Shown: positions 1-8,288 of the stretch, piece by piece
Layout: the number at the start of each line of letters is the position of its first letter
Numbering within the stretch: position 1 is the stretch's first letter
Assembly (NCBI GenBank): GCA_050181465.1
Contig: JBFXDD010000015.1
Span: 1 to 64,000 of the forward strand
Length of the DNA: 64,000 nt
Origin: JACRLW01 sp050181465
GTDB lineage: Bacteria; Planctomycetota; UBA1135; UBA2386
Reading direction: 5' to 3'
Translations under genes and position numbers: made by a program
The notes under the pieces: model-generated
Database searches by the model: none
Seen by the model: the letters and a program-made list of their open reading frames with translations, nothing else
What the model was told of the DNA's origin: nothing

Positions 1-67
1 GGTTCTGCACAACTTCGTGACGACGCCTGTCCCAACGATCTGCGGAAGGCGCCATATCATGGTGGTC

Positions 68-1714
68 ATGCGCCCTACGCAGTCGGACTCCGCCCAGCTC
101 GGAATTCTCGCGGCCCTCGTGTTGCTGACTTTGACGGTCTTGTCGAACGCTCAGGAGCCGACCAAACCCGCGCCTCTGCCCGTGCCAGCCGAGTTCGACC
201 TCGTGGTGCTGGGCGGCGAGATCGTCGACGGCAGCGGCGAACCAGTTCGGCGCGCCGATCTCGGCGTGGTGGATGGGCGCATCGCTTCGATCGGCGAGCT
301 CGGCGGGAAGTCGGCGAAAGCGACGATCGATGCGAGGGGCCGCGTGGTCGCTCCCGGATTCATCGATCTGCACGCCCACGCGGACACGGTCGCGTTGCGC
401 CGTAACGATGCGCAGAACTTCGTGGCGATGGGAGTGACCTCGATCATCACCGGCAACTGCGGCGGGTCGGTGGAGGATGTCGGGGCCCATCTCCAAGCGA
501 TCGAAGCTCGCGGCATCGCATTGAACTACGGGACTTTGATCGGTCACGGCACGGTGCGCAGCGCGGTGATGGGGACCGCGAATCGCGAGCCGAGCGCAGA
601 GGAGTTGCGGGCGATGGCCGAGCTCGTCGACCGTGCGATGGCGAGCGGTGCGTTCGGCATGTCCACCGGACTGATCTACGTGCCCGGAACCTACGCCAAG
701 CTCGACGAGCTGATCGCGCTCAGCAAGGTCGTGGCGAAGCACAACGGTCGCTACGTCTCGCACATGCGTAACGAGGGCGATCACCTGCTCGACGCCGTGC
801 GGGAGGCGATCGCCATCGGCGAGGGCGCGAAGCTCCCGATTCACCTCTCCCATCTCAAGGTGAGCGGCCGCAACAACCACGGCGATAGCGATGCCTTGGT
901 CGAACTCCTGGAGCAGACTCGTCGCGACGGTGTGGCGCTCACCGGCGATCAATACGCCTATACCGCGAGCAGCACGAGCTTGGATGTACTCTTCCCATCC
1001 AGTGCATTGTCGATCGGTCGCAAGGCTTTCTGCACGAAGCTCGCCGAGGATCTCGAGTTTCGCGAGCGCATGGTGACTGCCTTGTTGAAGGACATGGAGC
1101 GCTCCGGCTTCGGCGATCTCGGCTATGCGCAGGTCGCTCATGCGCCCGGTTCCGCCGAGGCCACCGGATTGCGCCTGCCGGCGATCGCCGAGCGCGAGCG
1201 TGGTGCCAGGGGTCCGCGCGATCAGGCGGAAGCCGCGATCGACCTGATGGTGCGGAGCAACGGCGCGCGCATCCAGATGATCTATCACAAGATGGCGGAG
1301 CCGGATGTCGAGCGGATCATGAAGCTGCCCTTCGTCGCGATCGCGAGCGACGCCGGCATCCGTGCGATCGAGACCGCCGACAAACCGCATCCACGCGGCG
1401 CCGGCAACAACCCGCGCGTGCTGGGTCACTATGTGCGCGAGCGCGAGGTGATCGACCTGCCGCTCGCCGTGCGCAAGATGACCGCACTTCCCGCCGAGTG
1501 CTTCGGCATCCGCGACCGCGGGGTGATCCGCGAGGGCGCCTTTGCCGATCTCGTCGTCTTCGATGAGAAGACGATCCTCGACCGCGCGACCTACGACGAA
1601 CCGACGGCCGCCCCCACCGGAATCGATTGGGTGCTCGTCAACGGCGTGATCGTCATGGATCACGGCAAGCAGACGAAGGCGCGACCGGGGAAGGTTCTGC
1701 GCGCGGGGGATTGA
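68..1714 (+). CDS. Exported N-acyl-D-amino-acid deacylase-type amidohydrolase
   Basis: This is a zinc-dependent amidohydrolase of the D-aminoacylase / N-acyl-D-glutamate deacylase family, which removes acyl groups from N-acyl-D-amino acids. The TIM-barrel signature FIDLHAHAD supplies the first metal-binding HxH. It is followed by the GNCG cysteine region, SHMRNEGD, the HLSHLK histidine pair and the late ASDAGI aspartate, all in family order. I start at ATG 68, where a hydrophobic signal segment (LGILAALVLLTLTVLS) ends near an Ala-Gln cleavage site; GTG 17 and ATG 59 are in-frame alternatives. About 548 residues is slightly long for the family because of the leader. Its last 282 bp recur almost exactly at 9776-10057. 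Substrate specificity cannot be read from the sequence. Confidence 0.85.
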   Translation: MRPTQSDSAQLGILAALVLLTLTVLSNAQEPTKPAPLPVPAEFDLVVLGGEIVDGSGEPVRRADLGVVDGRIASIGELGGKSAKATIDARGRVVAPGFIDLHAHADTVALRRNDAQNFVAMGVTSIITGNCGGSVEDVGAHLQAIEARGIALNYGTLIGHGTVRSAVMGTANREPSAEELRAMAELVDRAMASGAFGMSTGLIYVPGTYAKLDELIALSKVVAKHNGRYVSHMRNEGDHLLDAVREAIAIGEGAKLPIHLSHLKVSGRNNHGDSDALVELLEQTRRDGVALTGDQYAYTASSTSLDVLFPSSALSIGRKAFCTKLAEDLEFRERMVTALLKDMERSGFGDLGYAQVAHAPGSAEATGLRLPAIAERERGARGPRDQAEAAIDLMVRSNGARIQMIYHKMAEPDVERIMKLPFVAIASDAGIRAIETADKPHPRGAGNNPRVLGHYVREREVIDLPLAVRKMTALPAECFGIRDRGVIREGAFADLVVFDEKTILDRATYDEPTAAPTGIDWVLVNGVIVMDHGKQTKARPGKVLRAGD

Positions 1715-1715
1715 G
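1434..1715 (+). repeat. Left copy of 282-bp direct repeat
   Basis: The 3' end of the amidohydrolase gene, including its stop codon, recurs in the same orientation at 9776-10057 with five mismatches by hand alignment. The two copies are 8342 bp apart and bracket the beta-helix/FG-GAP gene cassette. Similarity stops abruptly just after the stop codon and just before the TGCGCGAGCGCGAG start of the repeat. Confidence 0.95.
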
Positions 1716-1837
1716 GCGACGGGAGTTCTTCCGCGCCGATACCCCGTTACCGATCCTCGCGGCGCGCGCTACTATCTCGTCAAGTGACGTGGTGCGCGCT
1801 GGCCGAGGGTCAACGCGCAGGATTCAAGGCAACTGAC

Positions 1838-1937
1838 ATGACGAATCGCCCCCCTGTGCCATTTTGGCAAGTCGCTGCGAAGTCGGACCGTTCTCGCGCT
1901 GCTGACCGCCTTCGCGTTCGGCGCCGCGACCTCGCCC
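1838..1937 (+). other. Frame-shifted start and signal peptide of the beta-helix protein
   Basis: An ATG at 1838 opens MTNRP and then runs into a six-C tract (1849-1854). If one C is removed, the frame continues without interruption into KSLRSRTVLALLTAFAFG and then SPVASQQNP of the downstream reading frame. This gives a classical signal peptide with a cleavage site near VAS-QQ. As sequenced, the ATG frame is wrong by one base and stops early, while the signal-peptide frame has no ATG. This suggests a homopolymer sequencing error or a recent frameshift. Confidence 0.75.
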
Positions 1938-4733
1938 GTGGCGTCGCAGCAGAATCCTGATTTCATCTATCACATCTACGTGGACCCGCTCCACGGCGAC
2001 GACACCTTGGCGACGCAGCTCAATCCCAGGACCGACCTCGACGGCACGAGACCGATCCCCTGGGACACGGCGCGCATGCCGCTGGCGGACTATCCGCCGA
2101 ATCTGATCATCCCTGCCGCTCAGTTTCCGGACCCAAACCTCCTCAGTCCGCCGCCGGGCGTGCTGCAACACGCGCCCTACGCGTTCCGCACACTCACGGG
2201 CGGGATCACCGGCGGCGTGAACACGGCAGGGTCCAACGGCGCGATCGCCTACATCCTGCGCAACTTCCCCAGCGGTCCGCCCGCTTCCCTGCCGTGGACG
2301 AACCAAAGCACTCAGCGTCGGGTGCGCTGGATCATCATTCACCTGCTCCCCGGCCTCTACGGACCTGACTCCACGATCAACCCTGGACTCAGCGATCTCG
2401 ATCCCGCTTCAGGGCTTCGCTTCAACGGCGAAGCATTTCCGGTCACGCTCCCAACCGGCGTCAGCCTTCAAGGGACCTCGGCGCTCGACACGATTCTCGA
2501 CGCCCGCAATCTCACGACCGCGATCATCGAGACCAACGGCAACCCGCGCGGACGCCTCGCAACTCCAGGTTTCGAGGATTACGGGATCGACAGCCTCACC
2601 ATTCGCAACGCGCGAGCCAACGGCAGCTCGACACAGCAGATCTTCGACCTGAACATCACCGGCGCGGGAGTCTGGTTCGGCTGGGAAAACCCCGTGCAGT
2701 TCACGGTCAGCAACTGCTTCCTCGTGGACAACGACGTCGGCATCGCGCTCGAAGACGATCCTTCGCCGACCCCGAACTCGCCGACCATCGTCAACAATAC
2801 TCTCGCGTGGAATCGCATCGGAATCTGGAACGGTTACCGCGATCCGTCAGTGGGAGTCAATCAGGGCAACATGATGCCCGTCATCCTCAACAACGTCATC
2901 GATACCTGCAATCCGGCGGACCAGCTCCGTGTCGACATCGTCACGCAGGGGATGCACCAGGACGATCTCCGGATCACTGCACTCGCGGATGCCGGCGGCA
3001 ACCCGGTGACTCCGCCGACGACGACTCCCAACGCATGGTCGACGAATCCGGTGTTGATCAACACTCCGACGCCGGACCTCACGGTCCTGGCTACTTGGCC
3101 CACTCCCAATCCGAGGCCGACACCCACCCCGGGCCCCTTGCCCAGTCCGGTCGTGGATCTCGCCCCTTTCATGGCAACGCCGACCAAAGCGCGTGGTCTC
3201 CTCTACGTGATGGACGCACTGCGTCTCAACGGCGGCGGGTCGCTCTCTCCGCATGACCTGCGTCTCGCTCCCCACACCGCGGCAGATGCGAGCACGATCA
3301 GCCCCACCAATCCGATCTCGCAGACGAATCCTCTGGTCTCGAGAGGTCTCGCAACCGGTGACACCGTCAACCGCTTCCAGTCGATCACCTACGCCAACGG
3401 CTTCATTCTCACCGATCAACCGGGAATTCGCCTCAGCAGCACCTCGACCGAACTGGATGAGTATCATGCCTGGGATTGGGATTGTGAAGGCTTCGGCAAC
3501 CCGCGCATTCGCTGTAGGACCGGCTTCCCGGTTCCGCCGGCGGTGCTCTCTCCGGTCGATCTCGGCGCCGATGAGATGGACGAGCTGATCGTCGCAGGCT
3601 ATATCGAGTCGACGCGCATCTTTGGAACGGTCATGAGCGCCGCCGGCTTTCCGGTGCGACACCAGGCTCGCGTGCACTTCCTCGATCTTCGCGGCCCGAC
3701 CTATCCGCGTCCGAGCTACCTCACGACCGTCGGCTGGGCGTTCAATTGGTGGCAGCACGTTCGCTTCCGCACTCCCGCGGAAGGCTGCTTGGACTGCACC
3801 ACGATCACCTGGCCGGGAACCTCGGGGCCGATCACCTTCGGCAGCAACTACACGGATGCGGCTACGCCGTTCCCGGGGTCACCACCGGCGCAGACGTATA
3901 GGAACTTCAAGATCTCGCTGAGCCCGGCGGCGCCGCACTGGCCTTCGGATGTGTTGACTCCGGTTAGTCAACCGAACAAGGCGCCGATTATGCGCAGTCT
4001 GCAGTGTGATTTCGCACCGGTTCTGTTCTCCGACTTACAGCCGTACTGGGGAGAAGTGTGGTTTCATCTCGTCGGAAACCTGTTTCCAAGTCTCGCGTCA
4101 CTCCCATTGCTAGTTGGTGACGTCTACGCATCCAATCCATGGCAGGGGTCACGCTGGTCCGCGCTTGAGTTCTTCAGCAGCTCCGTCCCGGGCATGGTTG
4201 CAATTGACAACTGGACTACCTACAGCAACCCGGCGCACCCAACCTTTCCTTCCCAAGTCGGAGTTGGCGTGCTTCACCCGCCCGGATCTTTCTTGAACGG
4301 CCTACGGGTAGAGTGTGGTCCGCTCAACTACTACCTGCATCCGACTCTATCGACGGCGCCTTTTGGGGCATGGGCTCCTTGCACCGGTGGCACGAACTAC
4401 ACCGTCGATCACTTCGGAATGGGTGACGCGGCCACAGGGTGTCCTGATCTTCTCCCGTATGTGCCTGCGCTGGATGGCAAAGGCGTGCGTTTCAACCTTC
4501 AGCGTTTCGGCCCACTGTTGGGTTCCAATCTGCAGACCTTCCTGGTGATGCTTGTCGTGGTGAACGAGGAGGAGGGATCGTTCCGAACAGGCACAGGCCG
4601 AACGAACATTGCCCCACGATACGTTGGGCTCCGACTCGAGCGAGAACAACTTCTCACCCCGTCCATTACGCGAGCCGATTTCCTTCGATCGATCATCCAT
4701 CAATTCGAGGGACGCTTGGGAGATCGTCGATGA
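1938..4733 (+). CDS. Secreted right-handed beta-helix (pectin-lyase-fold-like) protein
   Basis: The long open frame encodes about 930 residues of an exported protein. The N-terminal third resembles DUF1565/pectin-lyase-fold proteins: an opening YVDPLHGDD, then a FRTLTGG segment, then GVSLQGTSALDTILDA and repeated short beta rungs (SLTIRNARANG, NCFLVDNDVGIAL, IVNNTLAWNRIGIW) typical of parallel beta-helices. The C-terminal half has no family I recognise and is rich in Trp, Pro and Tyr. GTG 1938 is only the first start codon in this frame. The likely true start is ATG 1838, through a one-base frameshift. Its stop overlaps the next start by 4 bp, so it heads an operon with three FG-GAP genes. 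A carbohydrate- or surface-binding role is plausible, but no catalytic residues are evident. Confidence 0.75.
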   Translation: MASQQNPDFIYHIYVDPLHGDDTLATQLNPRTDLDGTRPIPWDTARMPLADYPPNLIIPAAQFPDPNLLSPPPGVLQHAPYAFRTLTGGITGGVNTAGSNGAIAYILRNFPSGPPASLPWTNQSTQRRVRWIIIHLLPGLYGPDSTINPGLSDLDPASGLRFNGEAFPVTLPTGVSLQGTSALDTILDARNLTTAIIETNGNPRGRLATPGFEDYGIDSLTIRNARANGSSTQQIFDLNITGAGVWFGWENPVQFTVSNCFLVDNDVGIALEDDPSPTPNSPTIVNNTLAWNRIGIWNGYRDPSVGVNQGNMMPVILNNVIDTCNPADQLRVDIVTQGMHQDDLRITALADAGGNPVTPPTTTPNAWSTNPVLINTPTPDLTVLATWPTPNPRPTPTPGPLPSPVVDLAPFMATPTKARGLLYVMDALRLNGGGSLSPHDLRLAPHTAADASTISPTNPISQTNPLVSRGLATGDTVNRFQSITYANGFILTDQPGIRLSSTSTELDEYHAWDWDCEGFGNPRIRCRTGFPVPPAVLSPVDLGADEMDELIVAGYIESTRIFGTVMSAAGFPVRHQARVHFLDLRGPTYPRPSYLTTVGWAFNWWQHVRFRTPAEGCLDCTTITWPGTSGPITFGSNYTDAATPFPGSPPAQTYRNFKISLSPAAPHWPSDVLTPVSQPNKAPIMRSLQCDFAPVLFSDLQPYWGEVWFHLVGNLFPSLASLPLLVGDVYASNPWQGSRWSALEFFSSSVPGMVAIDNWTTYSNPAHPTFPSQVGVGVLHPPGSFLNGLRVECGPLNYYLHPTLSTAPFGAWAPCTGGTNYTVDHFGMGDAATGCPDLLPYVPALDGKGVRFNLQRFGPLLGSNLQTFLVMLVVVNEEEGSFRTGTGRTNIAPRYVGLRLEREQLLTPSITRADFLRSIIHQFEGRLGDRR

Positions 4734-6355
4734 GCTTGTTCGCCCGCATTCGGACAGGATCACGGATCGGCCTGACCATGGTCGCTACTCTGCTGGCGTC
4801 GGCGTATGTCCTGGGCCAGTCAGCCTCCACTCCGCCTCCAAGTCGACTCAGGCTCCAGCGGTTCGACCATCGCTGGGGCGGACAGGCCTACGGAACTGGG
4901 CCGTTGCGAGCAACCGTCTTCGCTCGCGCACATATCAATCACGATGGCTTGTCGGATCTTCTTGTTTCTGGTGTAGCGATCAACCTGGGGATGAGCGAGT
5001 ACGCGGCACCTCGACAACTTCTACCTCCCAACAGTTCTGGATGCACACATATCGATAGGGGGGTGTATTTCGGCGATCTCAACGGTGACGGTTTCACGGA
5101 TGCCGCCGCTATTGATGTGGTGGCAGCACCGTGTGCAACTGCTCAGGGCCATGTGTTCTTGAGCGATGGAACCGGAGTGATGACTGAACTGTCGGGATCT
5201 ATGCCAAGCCTCCCCCCGCATGCCTACATTCCGGTTGCCGGCGACTTCGATCGCGATGGCGATACTGATATTGTCGTTGGCGGCTCGGGATCGAGCCCGG
5301 GATTGATCAACTCTGACTGCTTCCTCGAGAATGATGGACTCGCAACCTTCGGCCTCCGGCTCCACCGACTCCCCCTGTTTCCAGAGCGAGCGTTTGCGAT
5401 GGTAGCCGGCGATCTCGACGGAGATGGAGATCTAGACGTCCTGAAGTTCTCTACGGCGATTGTTGGTGGACTCCTATCCCGAGTGTTTCTCAACGACGGA
5501 AGCGCGACCTTCCACCACTCGCAGGACATCGTAAGCACCTGGGGGCTTCCCATTGTCCGCTGCGACGATCTGACCGGCGACGGCTGCGCCGACATGCTCG
5601 TCTCTGATGCTTTCGGGATGCCCTGCCGCCTCTTCGTCGGCTCACCCAGTGGCCAGATCTTCGACGAGACTTGGCGATTGCCATACGGGCCGGGTACCAA
5701 TCACGGCATAGTCGATATCGCTGACTTCGACGGCGACGGCGACATCGACATCGTGGCTCCGGAACGCGGAACGCGACCGGGCGCCTATCGCGTCGTTCGC
5801 TTCTGGCAGAATGACGGGCGGGGCAACTTTGCCGACGTGAGCGATGCGACCGTGCCGGTCCTCGGCACCGAGATGAACCCGCCGGTCGGCAATCGCTTCT
5901 ACGACATTTGGCGTCTCGCCGCCGCCGATCATGACAACGACGGCGACACCGACGTGATGGTCGTGCCAGGTGGCAGCGCAGCAGGCCCAGCGGTCGGCGG
6001 CTTCACACTCTGGAATCTCACCCGCCATCTCGAGACCACCGGCAATCCACGCGTCGGTCAACGCGACTACGGAGTCGTCGTCTACGCCGACCCCGGCCAC
6101 CTCGTGCTCCCGATCGCCTCCCTCGGTCGAACGATTCTCGATCTGCCGTCCCTCGGCACACTCCAGGTCGACCCAGCCGCCAGCGTCGCCGGTCCGCCGC
6201 TCACCACCGACATCGCTCGCAACGCTTTTCTTCCGATGCCCATCCCCAACCTCCCCAGCCTGGCAGGTACGCGCATCTACTGGCAGGGAATCCACGTCGA
6301 CCCCAACTCCGGAGCCGTCCACCTCACCAACGCCGTCGCGGACACGATCCTATGA
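4730..6355 (+). CDS. Secreted FG-GAP/VCBS-repeat protein, tandem copy 1
   Basis: This 541-residue exported protein starts with a signal peptide (IGLTMVATLLASAYVLGQS). It then carries six or more FG-GAP/VCBS-type blades, each with a calcium-binding DxDGDG loop: DLNGDGFTD, DFDRDGDTD, DLDGDGDLD, DLTGDGCAD, DFDGDGDID, DHDNDGDTD. This predicts an integrin-like beta-propeller stabilised by Ca2+. The last 100 residues form a separate beta-rich C-terminal domain ending in a YWQGIHVDP motif. ATG 4730 overlaps the upstream stop (ATGA), so translation is probably coupled. From 5591 to the end it is nearly identical at DNA level to the two following genes, while residues about 80-285 differ. Surface adhesion or recognition is a family-level inference. 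Confidence 0.9.
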   Translation: MSLFARIRTGSRIGLTMVATLLASAYVLGQSASTPPPSRLRLQRFDHRWGGQAYGTGPLRATVFARAHINHDGLSDLLVSGVAINLGMSEYAAPRQLLPPNSSGCTHIDRGVYFGDLNGDGFTDAAAIDVVAAPCATAQGHVFLSDGTGVMTELSGSMPSLPPHAYIPVAGDFDRDGDTDIVVGGSGSSPGLINSDCFLENDGLATFGLRLHRLPLFPERAFAMVAGDLDGDGDLDVLKFSTAIVGGLLSRVFLNDGSATFHHSQDIVSTWGLPIVRCDDLTGDGCADMLVSDAFGMPCRLFVGSPSGQIFDETWRLPYGPGTNHGIVDIADFDGDGDIDIVAPERGTRPGAYRVVRFWQNDGRGNFADVSDATVPVLGTEMNPPVGNRFYDIWRLAAADHDNDGDTDVMVVPGGSAAGPAVGGFTLWNLTRHLETTGNPRVGQRDYGVVVYADPGHLVLPIASLGRTILDLPSLGTLQVDPAASVAGPPLTTDIARNAFLPMPIPNLPSLAGTRIYWQGIHVDPNSGAVHLTNAVADTIL

Positions 6356-6591
6356 ACATGAAAGACCCTCCGGCGGCGACACATCTCGACCGCAAAGGAC
6401 CTCGAGACGTGCATCGAGAGCCGACGGTGAAGCTGAAGGTTGGGCTTCGTGAGATCGCCATTCTCGGCTTCGCGCTTGGCCAGGGCCTGGTTGCCGCACC
6501 GCTCGCTTGTCAGTCCCCAACACTGTCACCGCCCAGCCTCCTGCGGCTCGATCGCTTCGATCATCGCTGGGGAGCGCAATCCTACGGTTCC
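5591..6591 (+). repeat. 1-kb tandem repeat block, unit 1
   Basis: This block runs from GACATGCTCGTCTC at 5591 through the end of FG-GAP copy 1 and the first 80 codons of copy 2. It recurs as a near-identical, gap-free block at 7288-8288 (offset 1697) and partly at 8982-9746. The conserved unit therefore spans the gene junction, and the sequence between units has diverged. Confidence 0.85.
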
Positions 6592-8052
6592 GGCCCACGT
6601 GCGACTACCGTAGTCGCCCGAGCACACATCAACGGCGATGGGCTGAGCGACCTGCTGGTTGCCGGCGTATCTATCAACCTCGGGATGAACGAGTATGCAC
6701 CTCCTCGGCAGCTCATTTCACCATCGCTACCGACCTGTCGTTATTCTTCCGGTGGGAACTGCTACGCAGACTTTGATGGTGATGGGTCGACGGACAACGC
6801 TGTGGCAGTCATGGTCGACGCATCTTGTAGTGAACCCCACGGATTCGTCTTCCTGAACGACGGAAACGGGAACATGACGGAGGTGCCGGGTGCCCTGAGC
6901 GGGCTCACCCCTTCTCCTGGGTTGTTTGTCCCAGGAGATCTGGACCTTGACGGCGATGAAGACATCCTCGTCGGCGGGTTCTCGAGTGGAAATGGCAGCC
7001 TCACCAATTCAGATTGCATCCTGGAGAACAGCGGCCGTGGCACTTTCACAGTTCGCCATGGCAGGTTTCCCCTCTTCCCAGATCCGGCATTCGCCGTCGT
7101 CGTCGCTGACTTCGACGGTGACGGCGATCTCGACTTCGTCAGGTTCTCAACCGCGCAGCTCGGCGGCTTTCCGACTCGGGTGTACCTGAACGACGGCCGC
7201 GCTCATTTCCAGGTCGTGCAGACCATGCCGAGCTTGTGGCCGTTTCCAATCGTTCGCTCTGGTGATTTGACAGGCGACGGCTTTTCCGACATGCTCGTCT
7301 CTGATGCTTTCGGGATGCCCTGCCGCCTCTTCGTCGGCTCACCCAGTGGCCAGGTCTTCGACGAGACTTGGCGATTACCTTACGGGCCGGGTATTAATCA
7401 CGGCATAGCCGATATCGCTGACTTCGACGGCGACGGCGACATCGACATCGTCGCTCCGGAACGCGGAACGCGACCGGGCGCCTATCGCGTCGTTCGCTTC
7501 TGGCAGAATGACGGACGGGGCAACTTTGCCGACGTGAGCAATGCGACCGTGCCGGTCCTGGGCACCGAGATGAACCCGCCGGTCGGCAATCGCTTCTACG
7601 ATATTTGGCGACTCGCCGCCGCCGATCATGACAACGACGGCGACACCGACGTGATGGTCGTGCCAGGTGGTAGCGCAGCAGGCCCAGCGGTCGGCGGCTT
7701 CACACTCTGGAATCTCACCCGCCATCTCGAGACCACCGGCAATCCACGCGTCGGTCAACGCGACTACGGAGTCGTCGTCTACGCCGACCCCGGCCACCTC
7801 GTGCTCCCGATCGCCTCCCTCGGTCGAACGATTCTCGATCTGCCGTCCCTCGGCACACTCCAGGTCGACCCAGCCGCCAGCGTCGCCGGTCCGCCGCTCA
7901 CCACCGACATCGCTCGCACCGGCTTTCTTCCGATGCCCATCCCCAACCTCCCCAGCCTGGCAGGAACGCGCATCTATTGGCAGGGAATCCACGTCGACCC
8001 AAACTCCGGAGCCGTCCACCTCACCAACGCCGTCGCGGACACGATCCTATGA
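6352..8052 (+). CDS. Secreted FG-GAP/VCBS-repeat protein, tandem copy 2
   Basis: This 566-residue paralogue of the preceding gene overlaps it by 4 bp (ATGA). The N-terminus has a long charged stretch before a hydrophobic segment (IAILGFALGQGLVAAPLA), so the functional signal peptide may begin at an internal start. Calcium-loop blades include DFDGDGSTD, DLDLDGDED, DFDGDGDLD, DLTGDGFSD, DFDGDGDID and DHDNDGDTD. The C-terminal 255 codons match copies 1 and 3 almost base for base. The central blades (residues about 85-310) are its own and are the least like the other two copies. The first 80 codons are nearly identical to copy 3. Recombination among the copies is the simplest reading. Confidence 0.9.
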   Translation: MNMKDPPAATHLDRKGPRDVHREPTVKLKVGLREIAILGFALGQGLVAAPLACQSPTLSPPSLLRLDRFDHRWGAQSYGSGPRATTVVARAHINGDGLSDLLVAGVSINLGMNEYAPPRQLISPSLPTCRYSSGGNCYADFDGDGSTDNAVAVMVDASCSEPHGFVFLNDGNGNMTEVPGALSGLTPSPGLFVPGDLDLDGDEDILVGGFSSGNGSLTNSDCILENSGRGTFTVRHGRFPLFPDPAFAVVVADFDGDGDLDFVRFSTAQLGGFPTRVYLNDGRAHFQVVQTMPSLWPFPIVRSGDLTGDGFSDMLVSDAFGMPCRLFVGSPSGQVFDETWRLPYGPGINHGIADIADFDGDGDIDIVAPERGTRPGAYRVVRFWQNDGRGNFADVSNATVPVLGTEMNPPVGNRFYDIWRLAAADHDNDGDTDVMVVPGGSAAGPAVGGFTLWNLTRHLETTGNPRVGQRDYGVVVYADPGHLVLPIASLGRTILDLPSLGTLQVDPAASVAGPPLTTDIARTGFLPMPIPNLPSLAGTRIYWQGIHVDPNSGAVHLTNAVADTIL

Positions 8053-8288
8053 ACATGAAAGACCCTCCGGCGGCGGCACATCTCGACCGCAAAGGACCTC
8101 GAGACGTGCATCGAGAGCCGACGGTGGAGCTGAAGGTCGGGCTTCGTGAGATCGCCATTCTCGGCTTCGCGCTTGGCCAGGGCCTGGTTGCCGCACCGCT
8201 CGATGGTCAATCCCCCACACTGGCGCCGCCCAGCCTCCTGCGGCTCGATCGTTTCGATCATCGCTGGGGAGCGCAGCTCTACGGTTCA
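7288..8288 (+). repeat. 1-kb tandem repeat block, unit 2
   Basis: This is the second unit of the block described at 5591-6591. It covers the 3' end of FG-GAP copy 2 and the 5' end of copy 3 with a constant 1697-bp offset and only scattered mismatches. Confidence 0.85.

Noticed and set aside
7977..8048. Upstream TTG start for FG-GAP copy 3
   Set aside because: It lies inside the 3' end of copy 2, and the paralogous copy 2 starts at the equivalent of ATG 8049.
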